Counted from the stretch's first letter, positions 38,211 to 50,452 are shown. The stretch: DNA of 64,000 bases from Sipunculus nudus (GCA_026874595.1 CM049308.1:42791327-42855326); one strand, 5' to 3'. Notes: generated by a model from the sequence alone, not told the origin. Program-made: numbers and translations.

Positions 38211-38379
38211 CTGTAACAATAACAGATCTGCAGTAAATACTGTGGTGGCATCAGCTATAACAATAACAGATCTGCAGTAAATTCTGTGGCGGCATCAGTT
38301 ATAACAATAACATAGCAGTACTGAAAAATCACTGTATACCCTGATGCTCTGTAATTACTGTGGTGGCATCAGCTGTAAC
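38211..38379 (-). repeat. Diverged copies of the 62-bp exon-edge repeat next to the real exon
   Basis: Several partial units lie here on the minus strand, for example around 38232-38260 and 38341-38379. Each carries the acceptor (TTATAG or TTACAG) and the CTGATGCCACCACAGTA start of the exon. They are more diverged and shorter than those at 40920-46395, from which the hAT-like element now separates them. Confidence 0.85.
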
Positions 38380-40873
38380 CAGGGCTCAAATCTGCCGAAA
38401 ACTGCCACCGGACACAGTGGTCCGGTAGAACAGAAAATGTGTCGGACCTCAAAAAGATATACCAGAACCCCTCTTTTTCATTAAAATAAATCCTCATATT
38501 TGGGTCTTTTTTTAAAATTTATTACTTGTTTTGTTTTATTGTATTATATAACTTGTTAAGAAATATATAATCACGGCATCTAATTCGAGCCCATCCAGCA
38601 TCTTATTTTTCATTTTAGAAGCGCTTTTTAGTGCAACCTAAACCACGCTTCCTTTGTTATTCTCGAGTAGTTGAGAATAAAGAGCTACCATATTTCGTGG
38701 AAGATGTATTTTTAACGAATGTCAAATGCCATTTCTTACAATGTCAGTCACGCTGGAAAATTTTTGTATTGTATCAACTCAAGTTGAACAGTTTTAAGCA
38801 AAGAGAACAGTTTGACCAAATTATCAAGCAGGGGGTACTAGGCGTTGTTTTGTTAAATGCCTCAACCTCCCATAATCTGATCAAATAATTTAACCAGTTT
38901 GGTACACACTGAATGGTTAACGGAACAGCCAAATGTCAGGACCTGTCTGCAGTTTAATGGTGGGCCAATCATCGAGTTTTATCGAAAGTAAATCGGTTTG
39001 CTGCCACTTTCAAGCACTCGATTACCAAAGGCAACTATCGATTACATCATAATTATGATTGTTTTCTTTCCAAAATGCCTTTTAGATATAGGCAAAAATG
39101 ATTCTTCCTTTTTTTACCACCTTCTGTGCTTCATATAATGAGTCTGTGTTCCCACATAACTTCCATATGTAACTGAGTATGACACAGTAGATGGGAGAAC
39201 AGAGGTCTTATTAAGCTTATTATCTGTGAACTCACAGGGAGCTCCAGAATTATCGGATAGTTTTCTAACGAGATGTACATTGCAAAATATGGGCGATAAG
39301 GCGTTTAAATACTCCATAAATTCTCCAGGTCTATGCCAATTTTGTCAGATTCTTTTAGAAATAATCTATTCAACCGATGGCAGGTGCCGCTGTTTAGGCC
39401 GTCCTTGAAAAATTCTTTGTTGGGGCTAACCCGGCCAGTCGAGTATTTGGATTTCAGCTGGAATTTATTTTTGGACTAGTCTGCAATTTTTTTTGGTATG
39501 ATCTGCCCCAAGCCCACCTGGGCCCGTAAAATCTGCCTTCATGTGCTAGAAAAACAGCCCCTCTACAGGCCTAACATTCTTAGATGCTCTTAATTTCCAT
39601 AATGAAAGATATTACCCAACGTAGCTGATCGTTTAATGTTATTCTTAAAATTAGTCTGATTGTGTCTATATACGTGGAAGATCGTTACACTCGTGCGCAA
39701 GAGGAGAATACCTGCAGGGGAAACGCAGATACAGATTCACAGATCATTGCATATTTCTTTGATAATTGCATACATTTGTCTATTCCGATTTATTATCGAT
39801 CATCAGTCAGTTTTCTCAAACCGATGATCGATTATGAAAAAGGAACTGACTCCCAACACTACTGCAGTTGTCTCAAAACCCTCGCAGACAGATTCTTGTT
39901 GACAACTGCAGCATTCCTCACTGTAATTTCCCAAGAAATCTTATTTTATGACGCAGATATCATGATGGCATATTTGTGTGCCTTTCCATATATGACGCTT
40001 TGATATTTTTTGTATCACAATCAATTTACCGGCGATGAAATCCGGGAACCCTGACATTAAATTGTTGTGAAATCATATAATTATAATCATATCGGACATT
40101 TAACATTATGATTAGGATCACGTCCTGATCTTTGTCAGTACCGGGATCAATATTAAATTATATTTTATTTGCCCAATTTCAGTCAGGGCTGTACGGTCAT
40201 GGCCGTTTAATTAAATTCATTAGCACCGTATGCGATTTCAGAACACAGTGAGCGATATTAGCAACTCGTTCCCGCCAAAACTGTTATGAATTAAGTTTTT
40301 TTTAAAAACTTTTTAAAGTTAATTTTGCAGAGAGACACCTTTACCTTGTTATTCACTAGTGCATCAAAACTATTTTATTCTAATTTATCCTACTGATCAA
40401 CTGCAATGAGCTTCATCAAACACAAGTGAGACTTCTGCAGACATTTTTAAACTTGCTTTACCATAATCAATGAAAATTTGTCTCTGAATCAAACGGTATT
40501 GATTGAAAACATAGGGCAAGTGGACCCATTTTAGCAGAATCAAAAATTTGTCTGTGGCGGACAACAGGTCCGGCTTTATACGAGATCCAATCGCCTCTCA
40601 TATATCTAGCTGGTCAGGTCTGCAGGACGGACAGATTCCGCATACTTTACATCCAATCGTGATACAGAATCAGTGATTGCTTGGAACTATGCAATCGATG
40701 ACAGGATAGTAAATCGTTAATTTGTATTTATTTTCTTTCCTGATGGTTTATAAAAAGACAGTGCTGATTTTTCTCCCTGCCAAGGAGGGGGGGGTTACAG
40801 TAACTCAATTTTACCGGACCTCCCTCAAAACTGACGCAAATTCCAGTGGGCCAGCACCAAGTTTGAGGCCTTG
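38380..40873. mobile_element. hAT-like non-autonomous element inserted in the 62-bp array
   Basis: The left end is CAGGGCTCAAA with GTGGTCCGGTAG inside. The inverse of the right end is CAAGGCCTCAAAC with GAGGTCCGGTAA inside. CAGGG-type ends resemble hAT elements. The same left end, inverted, appears at 50130-50212. The flanks on both sides are 62-bp repeat units. The interior has only short frames (about 85 and 113 codons) without recognisable domains. An 8-bp target duplication could not be confirmed because the flanks are repeats. Confidence 0.6.
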
Positions 40874-43800
40874 TAAAAATAACATACTGACAAGTCACTG
40901 TACACCCTGATCCGCAGTATATACCAATAGGGTGGTGGCATCAGCTGTAACAATAACAAACTGCTGTAATAATAACATTCTGCCTTGTACAACCTGATCT
41001 GCAGTAATTACTGTGGTGGCATCAGCTATAACAATAACATTCTGCCTTATACAACCTGATCTGCGGTAAATACTGTGGTGGCATCAGCTATAACAATAAC
41101 ATACTGCCTTGTACAACCTGATCTGCGGTAAATACTGTGGTGGCATCAGCTATAACAATAACATACTGCCTTATACAACCTGATCTGCAGTAATTTCTGT
41201 GGTGGCATCAGCTATAACAATAACATACTGCCTTGTACAACCTGATCTGCAGTAATTACTGTGGTGGCATCAGCTATAACAATAACATACTGCCTTGTAC
41301 AACCTGATCTGCAGTAATTACTGTGGTGGCATCAGCTTTAACAATAACATACTGCCTTGTACAACCTGATCTGCAGTAATTACTGTGGTGGCATCAGCTA
41401 TAACAATAACATACTGCCTTGTACAACCTGATCTGCAGTAATTTCTGTGGTGCCATCAGCTATAAAAATAACATACTGCCTTGTACAACCTGATCTGCAG
41501 TAATTTCTGTGGTGGCATCAGCTATAACAATAACATACTGCCTTGTACAACCTGATCTGCAGTAATTTCTGTGGTGGCATCAGCTATAACAATAACATAC
41601 TGCCTTGTACAACCTGATCTGCAGTAATTACTGTGGTGGCATCAGCTATAACAATAACATACTGCCTTGTACAACCTGATCTGCAGTAATTACTGTGGTG
41701 GCATCAGCTATAACAATAACATACTGCCTTGTACAACCTGATCTGCAGTAATTACTGAGGTGGCATCAGCTATAACAATAACATACTGCCTTGTACAACC
41801 TGATCTGCAGTAATTACTGTGGTGGCATCAGCTATAACAATAACATACTGCCTTGTACAACCTGATCTGCAGTAATTACTGTGGTGGCATCAGCTATAAC
41901 AATAACATACTGCCTTGTACAACCTGATCTGCAGTAATTACTGTGGTGGCATCAGCTATAACAATAACATACTGCCTTGTACAACCTGATCTGCAGTAAT
42001 TACTGAGGTGGCATCAGCTATAACAATAACATACTGCCTTGTACAACCTGATCTGCAGTAATTACTGTGGTGGCATCAGCTATAACAATAACATACTGCC
42101 TTGTACAACCTGATCTGCAGTAATTTCTGTGGTGGCATCAGCTATAACAATAACATACTGCCTTGTACAACCTGATCTGCAGTAATTACTGTGGTGGCAT
42201 CAGCTATAACAATAACATACTGCCTTGTACAACCTGATCTGCAGTAATTACTGTGGTGGCATCAGCTATAACAATAACATACTGCCTTGAACAACCTGAT
42301 CTGCAGTAATTACTGTGGTGGCATCAGCTATAACAATAACATACTGCCTTGTACAACCTGATCTGCAGTAATTACTGTGGTGGCATCAGCTATAACAATA
42401 ACATACTGCCTTGTACAACCTGATCTGCAGTAATTACTGTGGTGGAATCAGCTATAACAATAACATACTGCCTTGTACAACCTGAACTGCAGTAATTACT
42501 CTGGTGGCATAAGCTATAACAATAACATACTGCCTTGTACAACCTGATCTGCAGTAATTACTGTGGTGGCATCAGCTATAACAATAACATACTGCCTTGT
42601 ACAACCTGATCTGCAGTAATTACTGTGGTGGCATCAGCTATAACAATAACATACTGCCTTGTACAACCTGATCTGCAGTAATTTCTGTGGTGGCATCAGC
42701 TATAACAATAACATACTGCCTTGTACAACCTGATCTGCAGTAATTTCTGTGGTGGCATCAGCTATAACAATAACATACTGCCTTGTACAACCTGATCTGC
42801 AGTAATTACTGTGGTGGCATCAGCTATAACAATAACATACTGCCTTATACAACCTGATCTGCAGTAATTACTGTGGTGGCATCAGCTATAACAATAACAT
42901 ACTGCCTTGTACAACCTGATCTGCAGTAATTACTGTGGTGGCATCAGCTATAACAATAACATACTGCCTTGTACAACCTGATCTGCAGTAATTACTGTGG
43001 TGGCATCAGCTATAACAATAACATACTGCCTTGTACAACCTGATCTGCAGTAATTACTGTGGTGGCATCAGCTATAACAATAACATTCTGCCTTGTACAA
43101 CCTGATCTGCGGTAAATACTGTGGTGGCATCAGCTATAACAATAACATACTGCCTTGTACAACCTGATCTGCGGTAAATACTGTGGTGGCATCAGCTATA
43201 ACAATAACATACTGCCTTGTACAACCTGATCTGCGGTAATTTCTGTGGTGGCATCAGCTATAACAATAACATACTGCCTTGTACAACCTGATCTGCGGTA
43301 ATTACTGTGGTGGCATCAGCTATAACAATAACATACTGCCTTGTACAACCTGATCTGCAGTAATTACTGTGGTGGCATCAGCTTTAACAATAACATACTG
43401 CCTTGTACAACCTGATCTGCAGTAATTACTGTGGTGGCATCAGCTATAACAATAACATACTGCCTTGTACAACCTGATCTGCAGTAATTTCTGTGGTGGC
43501 ATCAGCTATAACAATAACATACTGCCTTGTACAACCTGATCTGCAGTAATTTCTGTGGTGGCATCAGCTATAACAATAACATACTGCCTTGTACAACCTG
43601 ATCTGCAGTAATTTCTGTGGTGGCATCAGCTATAACAATAACATACTGCCTTGTACAACCTGATCTGCAGTAATTACTGTGGTGGCATCAGCTATAACAA
43701 TAACATACTGCCTTGTACAACCTGATCTGCAGTAATTTCTGTGGTGGCATCAGCTATAACAATAACATACTGCCTTGTACAACCTGATCTGCAGTAATTA

Positions 43801-46395
43801 CTGTGGTGGCATCAGCTATAACAATAACATACTGCCTTGTACAACCTGATCTGCAGTAATTACTGTGGTGGCATCAGCTATAACAATAACATACTGCCTT
43901 GTACAACCTGATCTGCAGTAATTTCTGTGGTGGCATCAGCTATAACAATAACATACTGCCTTGTACAACCTGATCTGCAGTAATTACTGTGGTGGCATCA
44001 GCTATAACAATAACATACTGCCTTGTACAACCTGATCTGCAGTAATAACTGTGGTGGCATCAGCTATAACAATAACATACTGCCTTGTACAACCTGATCT
44101 GCAGTAATTACTGTGGTGGCATCAGCTATAACAATAACATACTGCCTTGTACAACCTGATCTGCAGTAATTACTGTGGTGGCATCAGCTATAACAATAAC
44201 ATACTGCCTTGTACAACCTGATCTGCAGTAATTACTGTGGTGGCATCAGCTATAACAATAACATACTGCCTTGTACAACCTGATCTGCAGTAATTACTGT
44301 GGTGGCATCAGCTATAACAATAACATACTGCCTTGTACAACCTGATCTGCAGTAATTTCTGTGGTGGCATCAGCTATAACAATAACATACTGCCTTGTAC
44401 AACCTGATCTGCAGTAATTTCTGTGGTGGCATCAGCTATAACAATAACATACTGCCTTGTACAACCTGATCTGCAGTAATTTCTGTGGTGGCATCAGCTA
44501 TAACAATAACATACTGCCTTGTACAACCTGATCTGCAGTAATTACTGTGGTGGCATCAGCTATAACAATAACATACTGCCTTGTACAACCTGATCTGCAG
44601 TAATTACTGTGGTGGCATCAGCTATAACAATAACATACTGCCTTGTACAACCTGATCTGCAGTAATTACTGTGGTGGCATCAGCTATAACAATAACATAC
44701 TGCCTTGTACAACCTGATCTGCAGTAATTACTGTGGTGGCATCAGCTATAACAATAACATACTGCCTTGTACAACCTGAACTGCAGTAATTACTCTGGTG
44801 GCATCAGCTATAACAATAACATACTGCCTTGTACAACCTGATCTGCAGTAATTACTGTGGTGGCATCAGCTATAACAATAACATACTGCCTTGTACAACC
44901 TGATCTGCTGTAATTTCTGTGGTGGCATCAGCTATAACAATAACATACTGCCTTGTACAACCTGATCTGCAGTAATTTCTGTGGTGGCATCAGCTATAAC
45001 AATAACATACTGCCTTGTACAACCTGATCTGCAGTAATTACTGTGGTGGCATCAGCTATAACAATAACATACTGCCTTATACAACCTGATCTGCAGTAAT
45101 TACTGTGGTAGCAACAGCTATAACAATAACATACTGCCTTGTACAACCTGATCTGCAGTAATTACTGTGGTGGCATCAGCTATAACAATAACATACTGCC
45201 TTGTACAACCTGATCTGCAGTAATTACTGTGGTGGCATCAGCTATAACAATAACATACTGCCTTGTACAACCTGATCTGCAGTAATTACTGTGGTGGCAT
45301 CAGCTATAACAATAACATACTGCCTTGTACAACCTGATCTGCAGTAATTACTGTGGTGGCATCAGCTATAACAATAACATACTGCCTTGTACAACCTGAT
45401 CTGCGGTAAATACTGTGGTGGCATCAGCTATAACAATAACATACTGCCTTATACAACCTGATCTGCAGTAATTACTGTGGTGGCATCAGCTATAACAATA
45501 ACATACTGCCTTGTACAACCTGATCTGCAGTAATTTCTGTGGTGGCATCAGCTATAACAATAACATACTGCCTTATACAACCTGATCTGCAGTAATTACT
45601 GTGGTGGCATCAGCTATAACAATAACATACTGCCTTGTACAACCTGATCTGCAGTAATTACTGTGGTGGCATCAGCTATACCAATAACATACTGCCTTGT
45701 ACAACCTGATCTGCAGTAATTACTGTGGTGGCATCAGCTATAACAATAACATACTGCCTTGTACAACCTGATCTGCAGTAATTTCTGTGGTGGCATCAGC
45801 TATAACAATAACATACTGCCTTATACAACCTGATCTGCAGTAATTACTGTGGTGGCATCAGCTATAACAATAACATTCTGCTGTAATAATAACATTCTGC
45901 CTTGTACAACCTGATCTGCAGTAATTACTGTGGTGGCATCAGCTTTAACAATAACATACTGCCTTATACAACCTGATCTGCAGTAATTACTGTGATGGCA
46001 TCAGCTATAACAATAACATACTGCTTTGTACAACCTGATCTGCAGTAATTACTGTGGTGGCATCAGCTTTAACAATAACATACTGCTTGTACAACCTGAT
46101 CTGCAGTAATTTCTGTGGTGGCATCAGCTATAACAATAACATACTGCCTTGAGCAACCTGATCTGCAGTAATTACTGTGGTGGCATCAGCTATAACAATA
46201 ACATACAGCCTTATACAACCTGATCTGCAGTAATTACTGTGGTGGCATCAGCTTTAACAATAACATACTGCCTTGTACAACCTGACCTGCAGTAAATACT
46301 GTGGTGGCATTAGCTATAACAATAACATACTGCCTTGTACAATCTGATCTGCAGTAAATATTGCGGTGGCATCAGCTGTAACAATAACATACAGA
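40874..46395 (-). repeat. 62-bp minisatellite derived from the acceptor edge of ACSS exon 38035-38210, about 88 units
   Basis: The unit on the minus strand is TATGTTATTGTTATAG followed by CTGATGCCACCACAGTAATT, ACTGCAGATCAG and GTTGTACAAGGCAG. The first part is the polypyrimidine/acceptor region of the neighbouring exon. The rest is its first 45 or so bases (encoding A-E-A-T-T-V-F-T-A-D-Q-G-V-R-G in the gene). The period is exactly 62 bp. Units differ at a few sites (aattact/aatttct; gcagtaa/gcggtaa; ccttgtac/ccttatac). A rare variant 'cctgaactgc...ctctgg' occurs at 42481 and 44775, exactly 37 units apart, showing block duplication inside the array. Units near both ends are the most diverged. 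Confidence 0.97.
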
Positions 46396-46546
46396 CAAGT
46401 CACTGTACATTGTCAATGTAATCACACCAATTTTACCCTTTATTACAAGAGCAAGATAAGAATTGGCGTGTTAATGCTGTTTGTATACAAACCTTATTCC
46501 TTAATATCACATATTTTGTTAATTAAATAATCATTCATTTGCAAAA

Positions 46547-47455
46547 CAAAGAAGACCTACAGGCCAAATGCAAACCTGTACAATGGAATACATAACAGGC
46601 TTGACCAATATATGACAAGTACATGCTTACTTTTCAAGTATGAGTGTTACATGTCCATGTAAAATGCAAGTACTTAACATTTTGAACCCGAATATAAGCA
46701 CCAATTACACTAATGTCACTCCTGAAATACTATCATTGATGCACACAACACAAAAATGATTATAGGTGGTGCCACCAGTCTTTTGTATGAGAAAGCCAAT
46801 AAAGATATATGGACATGCAAAATTTGGTTGAATTTTCCTGAGAAGAAGATTTTCTAAGGTTTTCAAGCTTTTCCCCCATAAAATGTAAGTTGATGCAGGT
46901 GGTGCCACAAAAAGCTCAATCGCACAACATTTGATATGTGAAAGATTATTTTGCATAACATTTAGAGATGCTAGTTCCCGCCATTCCTGAGAAATTATGG
47001 GTTAATTTTATTGATGACTGATGACTCATGTGACCAACACTGGCATAAAATTTGGTGATGACAGCTCCAGCTATTTCTGAGACTGAAATTTTAGTATGCT
47101 TTTTTGGACAGATGACTAAGTTCAACTTTCTTAACTCGGCCAAAAATAATAGAACTGGAACCATTCAAACAAACTTGAGAGAGATTTTCTCTAATTATTT
47201 CTGTGACATATTGGACAATTTGGCTGGACTGTTTTGGAGAAGAAGATTTCTATAGGTTTTTAGGCTTTTTCCCTATTAAATCTAAGTAAATGCAGATAGC
47301 CAAAAAATAAACAAAATCTGATAGTTTTTTAGATGACTGATTTTTTCCATAAGGTTTGGTGATGCTAGCTCCTGCAGTTTTCGAGATAGTATGGGTAAAC
47401 TTACAGACCATGCACAGACTCACGCCGCACCATCGCATAAGCTCACAGCTTCGCT
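46547..47455. repeat. Family P element, short copy 4
   Basis: About 0.9 kb, starting AAAGAAGACCTACAGGCCAA and ending CACCATCGCATAAGCTCACA with GCTTCGCT. It has both family ends in a short span and helps to define the family. It contains 'cacaacacaaaaatgatt', the empty form of the site occupied in copy 1. Between 46396 and 46546, and from 47456 to 47866, I see only AT-rich intron. Confidence 0.6.
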
Positions 47456-47866
47456 TATAATTATATTGCTGAATTCCTGGACAAAACAGTACATTTAGAA
47501 AATTACAGACATTCATGAAAGGGCATATTTGAATGAAGACATCAAACATGTGGGCAGTCAAGTCATCAGTTGTATGTATATGAATATGTTAAGATTACAA
47601 GTTTTCAGGTGTAAACATGAAAAGTTTAATTATTATATAACAAAGAAATTAATGTATGATTCAGCCTCAGGTGAGAGTGTTTAAATCTTGAAATAATGGT
47701 CCACAGCTTGATTGCTTATAATATCTATTGTTTATATTCTTGATATCCAATGAAACAGGGGAATATGCACTGAACTAGGGAAGGAGCACCTGCTTGTGGG
47801 AAAAAAATATTTGGTATTCTTTCGAATTATTATTGATGGGTAAAAATGATAAAATCAGCATGTTAC

Positions 47867-48066
47867 CGTCTTGTATCCTGGATGCGAGGGCCTCAGAGCT
47901 AAACCCAGCAAAGACCACACTATGAAGGGCACCAATTCGAGCACAGGCCAGCATTGTGGCTACAGCCAGTGGTGACACTGGCATGTAAATCACCACCCGG
48001 TCACCTTTTGACACTCCATGGGCCTTTAACATATTACCTATCTGGTTCATCATCTCATACAACATC
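47867..48066 (-). CDS. ACSS1: Acetyl-CoA synthetase, exon 2 of 8 visible
   Basis: The 200-bp exon reads [20 protein letters not shown], then [20 protein letters not shown] and [20 protein letters not shown], then [20 protein letters not shown] and [16 protein letters not shown] are hallmark stretches of the acetyl-CoA synthetase adenylation domain. The acceptor is TCTTTGCAG, the donor GACG then GTAACATG. It starts with one base completing Lys from exon 50773-50869 and ends with the first base of Ala. Confidence 0.97.
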
Positions 48067-48617
48067 CTGCAAAGAAGACAGATCTATATCAAACAGAAAT
48101 TCAAACATAATATTTTACTCATTTAAACAAATATTTAAACTACATTCATTCAGTGCTGATACCTAACAGTAACTTTCTTTTTCTGTCTGTCCTCATCACT
48201 GAATTCATTGCAGAACACATCAATTTCATTGAAGCTGGCAGCATATAAATGGCTTCCAATTTGAATATTATGTACAAAATGTGAAGCCCACTATCTGTAT
48301 TTTCTAGATCAGAAGCCCAGGGGTTTATTTCTTTCAGACCCTGCTTTGAACCAGCAACTTAACAAAGCAGACTTCTATTTAAGGCCACTGTTTATTAATA
48401 ATACATTGACAGATTCAGCAGACAAAAGCACAAAACAACATTTTGAAACAATAGGCCAACCGGTTACCACTTGGGAATGCAAATAAAAACATCACAGGGA
48501 AATGGATTGTGTTTATGATATATCCTTAAAGGGATATGGGACACATACAAAATCTCCACAATCGAGTATCATAAGAAATTACTTGAAATCACCAGAAGGG
48601 ATTTTGCAATTGTCCAA

Positions 48618-48842
48618 AAGAAGGCCTATAGGTCTAATGCCAACCTGTGCAATGGGATATACATCAGGTATAATGTATCCATGATGACATGCTTGACCCT
48701 TAATGGAAAAGTACTTGATTAATTTTCAAGTACATCTGTGACATGCACAAGTTTAATGCAAGTATTAAACATTTTAAACTCAAGTACAAGCAGCAATTAC
48801 ACAAACATCACTCCTGAAATACTAGCATGGATGTACACAACG
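48618..48842. repeat. Family P 5' fragment
   Basis: Starts GAAGGCCTATAGGTCTAATG and continues like 13177-13345 and 23045-23215 up to 'gtacacaacgagc', where similarity stops. The preceding 48067-48617 is intron without recognised features. Confidence 0.55.
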
Positions 48843-48964
48843 AGCACTTGCCGGAAATTACGTGGAAACAAAAAGTGAACGAGCAATGAAGAAGTGGAAG
48901 AAAACAAACTACAATTAAGCAGTCTTACAAACAATAGGCCAACATTGATATATTTAAGTGGTTC

Positions 48965-50120
48965 GACCGCAGTACCCCCTAGCCACAATACTCAGAAAAT
49001 GAAAAATAGATTAGATTAGATGTACCAGTTTCAAAAGGATTCATGCAAAACTGTAGCTTGTAGATTGCAATATGTAAGATGCAAGCACCTAGAAGCAGGG
49101 CAAATTGAGGACAACTGACAAACAGACAGACATAATGACAAGGTGCCACAAGGTTGAGACAAGATGACTTAACCAGAATATCAAGAAGACCCAGAGGAAG
49201 TAAAAAAATTATAATTTATGCAATAAAATCTTTAGTTTTGGAGATATGACGAAAAAAAATATGGTGAAATGGTTGGACTGCAGTGCCCCCTAGCGGCCAT
49301 ATCCAGAAATTGAACCATCACTGTTCTAGATATTATAGCAAGACATAAGATGTACCAGTTTCAGAAGGATGTCTTGTAGATTACCAGATTGCAAGCACCA
49401 GCAAGCAGGCAAACTTCGAGGACAACTGACAAACAGACAGACACACTGACAAAGTGACGCAAGGTTGAGACCAGATGACTTAACCAATTTATGGAAGAAT
49501 CCCAGAGGAAGAAAATTTGCTATAATTTATGTAATAAAGATTTATAGTTTTGGAGATATGGCCGAAACATGATCTGTTAAAGTTTGTTGACTGCAGCGCC
49601 CCCTAGCGGCCAGAACCAAAACATAAAATATGTTTCGAGGTATTAGTGTAAGACATAACATGTACCAGTTTCAAACAGATTCCTTCAAAACTGTGGCCTG
49701 AAGAATGGTATATGTAAGACAAAAGAATCAGCAAACAGGCGAATTTAAGGACAAATGATAAACAGACAGATATACTATCAAATTTACACAAGAATGAGAC
49801 CACATGACTTACTCAGGTTATAGGGAAGACCAAGAGGAAGAAAATAAGCTATAGTTTTTGTAATTGAGGTATATAATTTTGGAAATATGGCTAAAAAATG
49901 ATACATTGGGGAGGGTCATATGCAGTGCCCCCTAGCGGCCATATTCGGAAAATGAAAAATTTGTTTCGAGATAATAGTGTAAGACATAAGATACACAAGT
50001 TTCAAAAGGATTCCTTCAAATCTATGGCCTGTAGAATGCCAATGTAAGACACGAGAACCAGCAAGCAGGCTCATTTGAGGATAACTGACAAACAGAGAGA
50101 CATACTGACAAGGTAACACA
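48965..50120. repeat. Tandem repeat of about 315 bp, four units, each with a CTCF-like motif
   Basis: Units share 'atgtaccagtttcaaa', 'gacaactgacaaacagacag', 'gagaccagatgacttaacc' and 'ttttggagatatg'. Each contains GCAGTGCCCCCTAGCGGCC or a variant: 48970-48986 (diverged), 49281-49298, 49594-49611 (GCGCCCCCTAGCGGCC) and 49923-49940. Spacings are 311, 313 and 329 bp. The reverse complement (GGCCGCTAGGGGGCGCTGC) fits the core of the CTCF consensus known from bilaterians. Binding in this genome is untested. Confidence 0.85.
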
Positions 50121-50452
50121 AGTTTGAGTATATCTTTTGGAGGTCCGGCACATTTTCTGTCCTACTGGACCCCTGTGTCTGGTTGCAATTTTCGGCAAAT
50201 TTGAGCCCTGGTCACAGCTGATGCAACCACAGTAATTACAGCGCATCAGGATATACAGTGACTTTACAGTACTGGTATGTTATTGTTATAGCTGATGCCA
50301 CCACAGTATTTACTGCAGATCTGTTATTGTTACAGCTGAAGCCACCACAGTATTTACTGCGGATCAGGGTGTACGAGGCAGTAAGTTGATTGACCTGAAG
50401 AAAACTGGATGCTGCAGTGGCCAAGTGTCCTAATGTCAACAAAGTGTTTGTT
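50121..50452 (+). pseudogene. Inverted, broken copy of ACSS exon 38035-38210 with attached hAT end
   Basis: The plus strand here matches the minus strand of about 38095-38470. In order come the left end of the hAT-like element (GAGGTCCGGCACATTTTCTG ... TTTGAGCCCTG, 50132-50212), three acceptor-edge repeat units, and then about 110 bases of the exon (encoding E-A-T-T-V-F-T-A-D-Q-G-V-R-G). The exon part has lost two bases (AAACTGTGGATG has become AAACTGGATG), which breaks the frame, and stops at GTGTTTGTTG. It lies antisense to the gene, inside its first visible intron. Confidence 0.9.

Noticed and set aside
38631-40003. 85- and 113-codon frames inside the hAT-like element
   Set aside because: No transposase motif or other domain recognised; probably chance frames or remnants too decayed to name.
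37300-46395. CRISPR-like regular arrays
   Set aside because: Units are contiguous with no unique spacers, the genome is clearly eukaryotic, and the units match adjacent exon edges.
50226-50450. A second, plus-strand acetyl-CoA synthetase gene
   Set aside because: Only one partial exon is present, it has a 2-base deletion that breaks the frame, and it sits in an inverted copy that includes repeat units and a transposon end.
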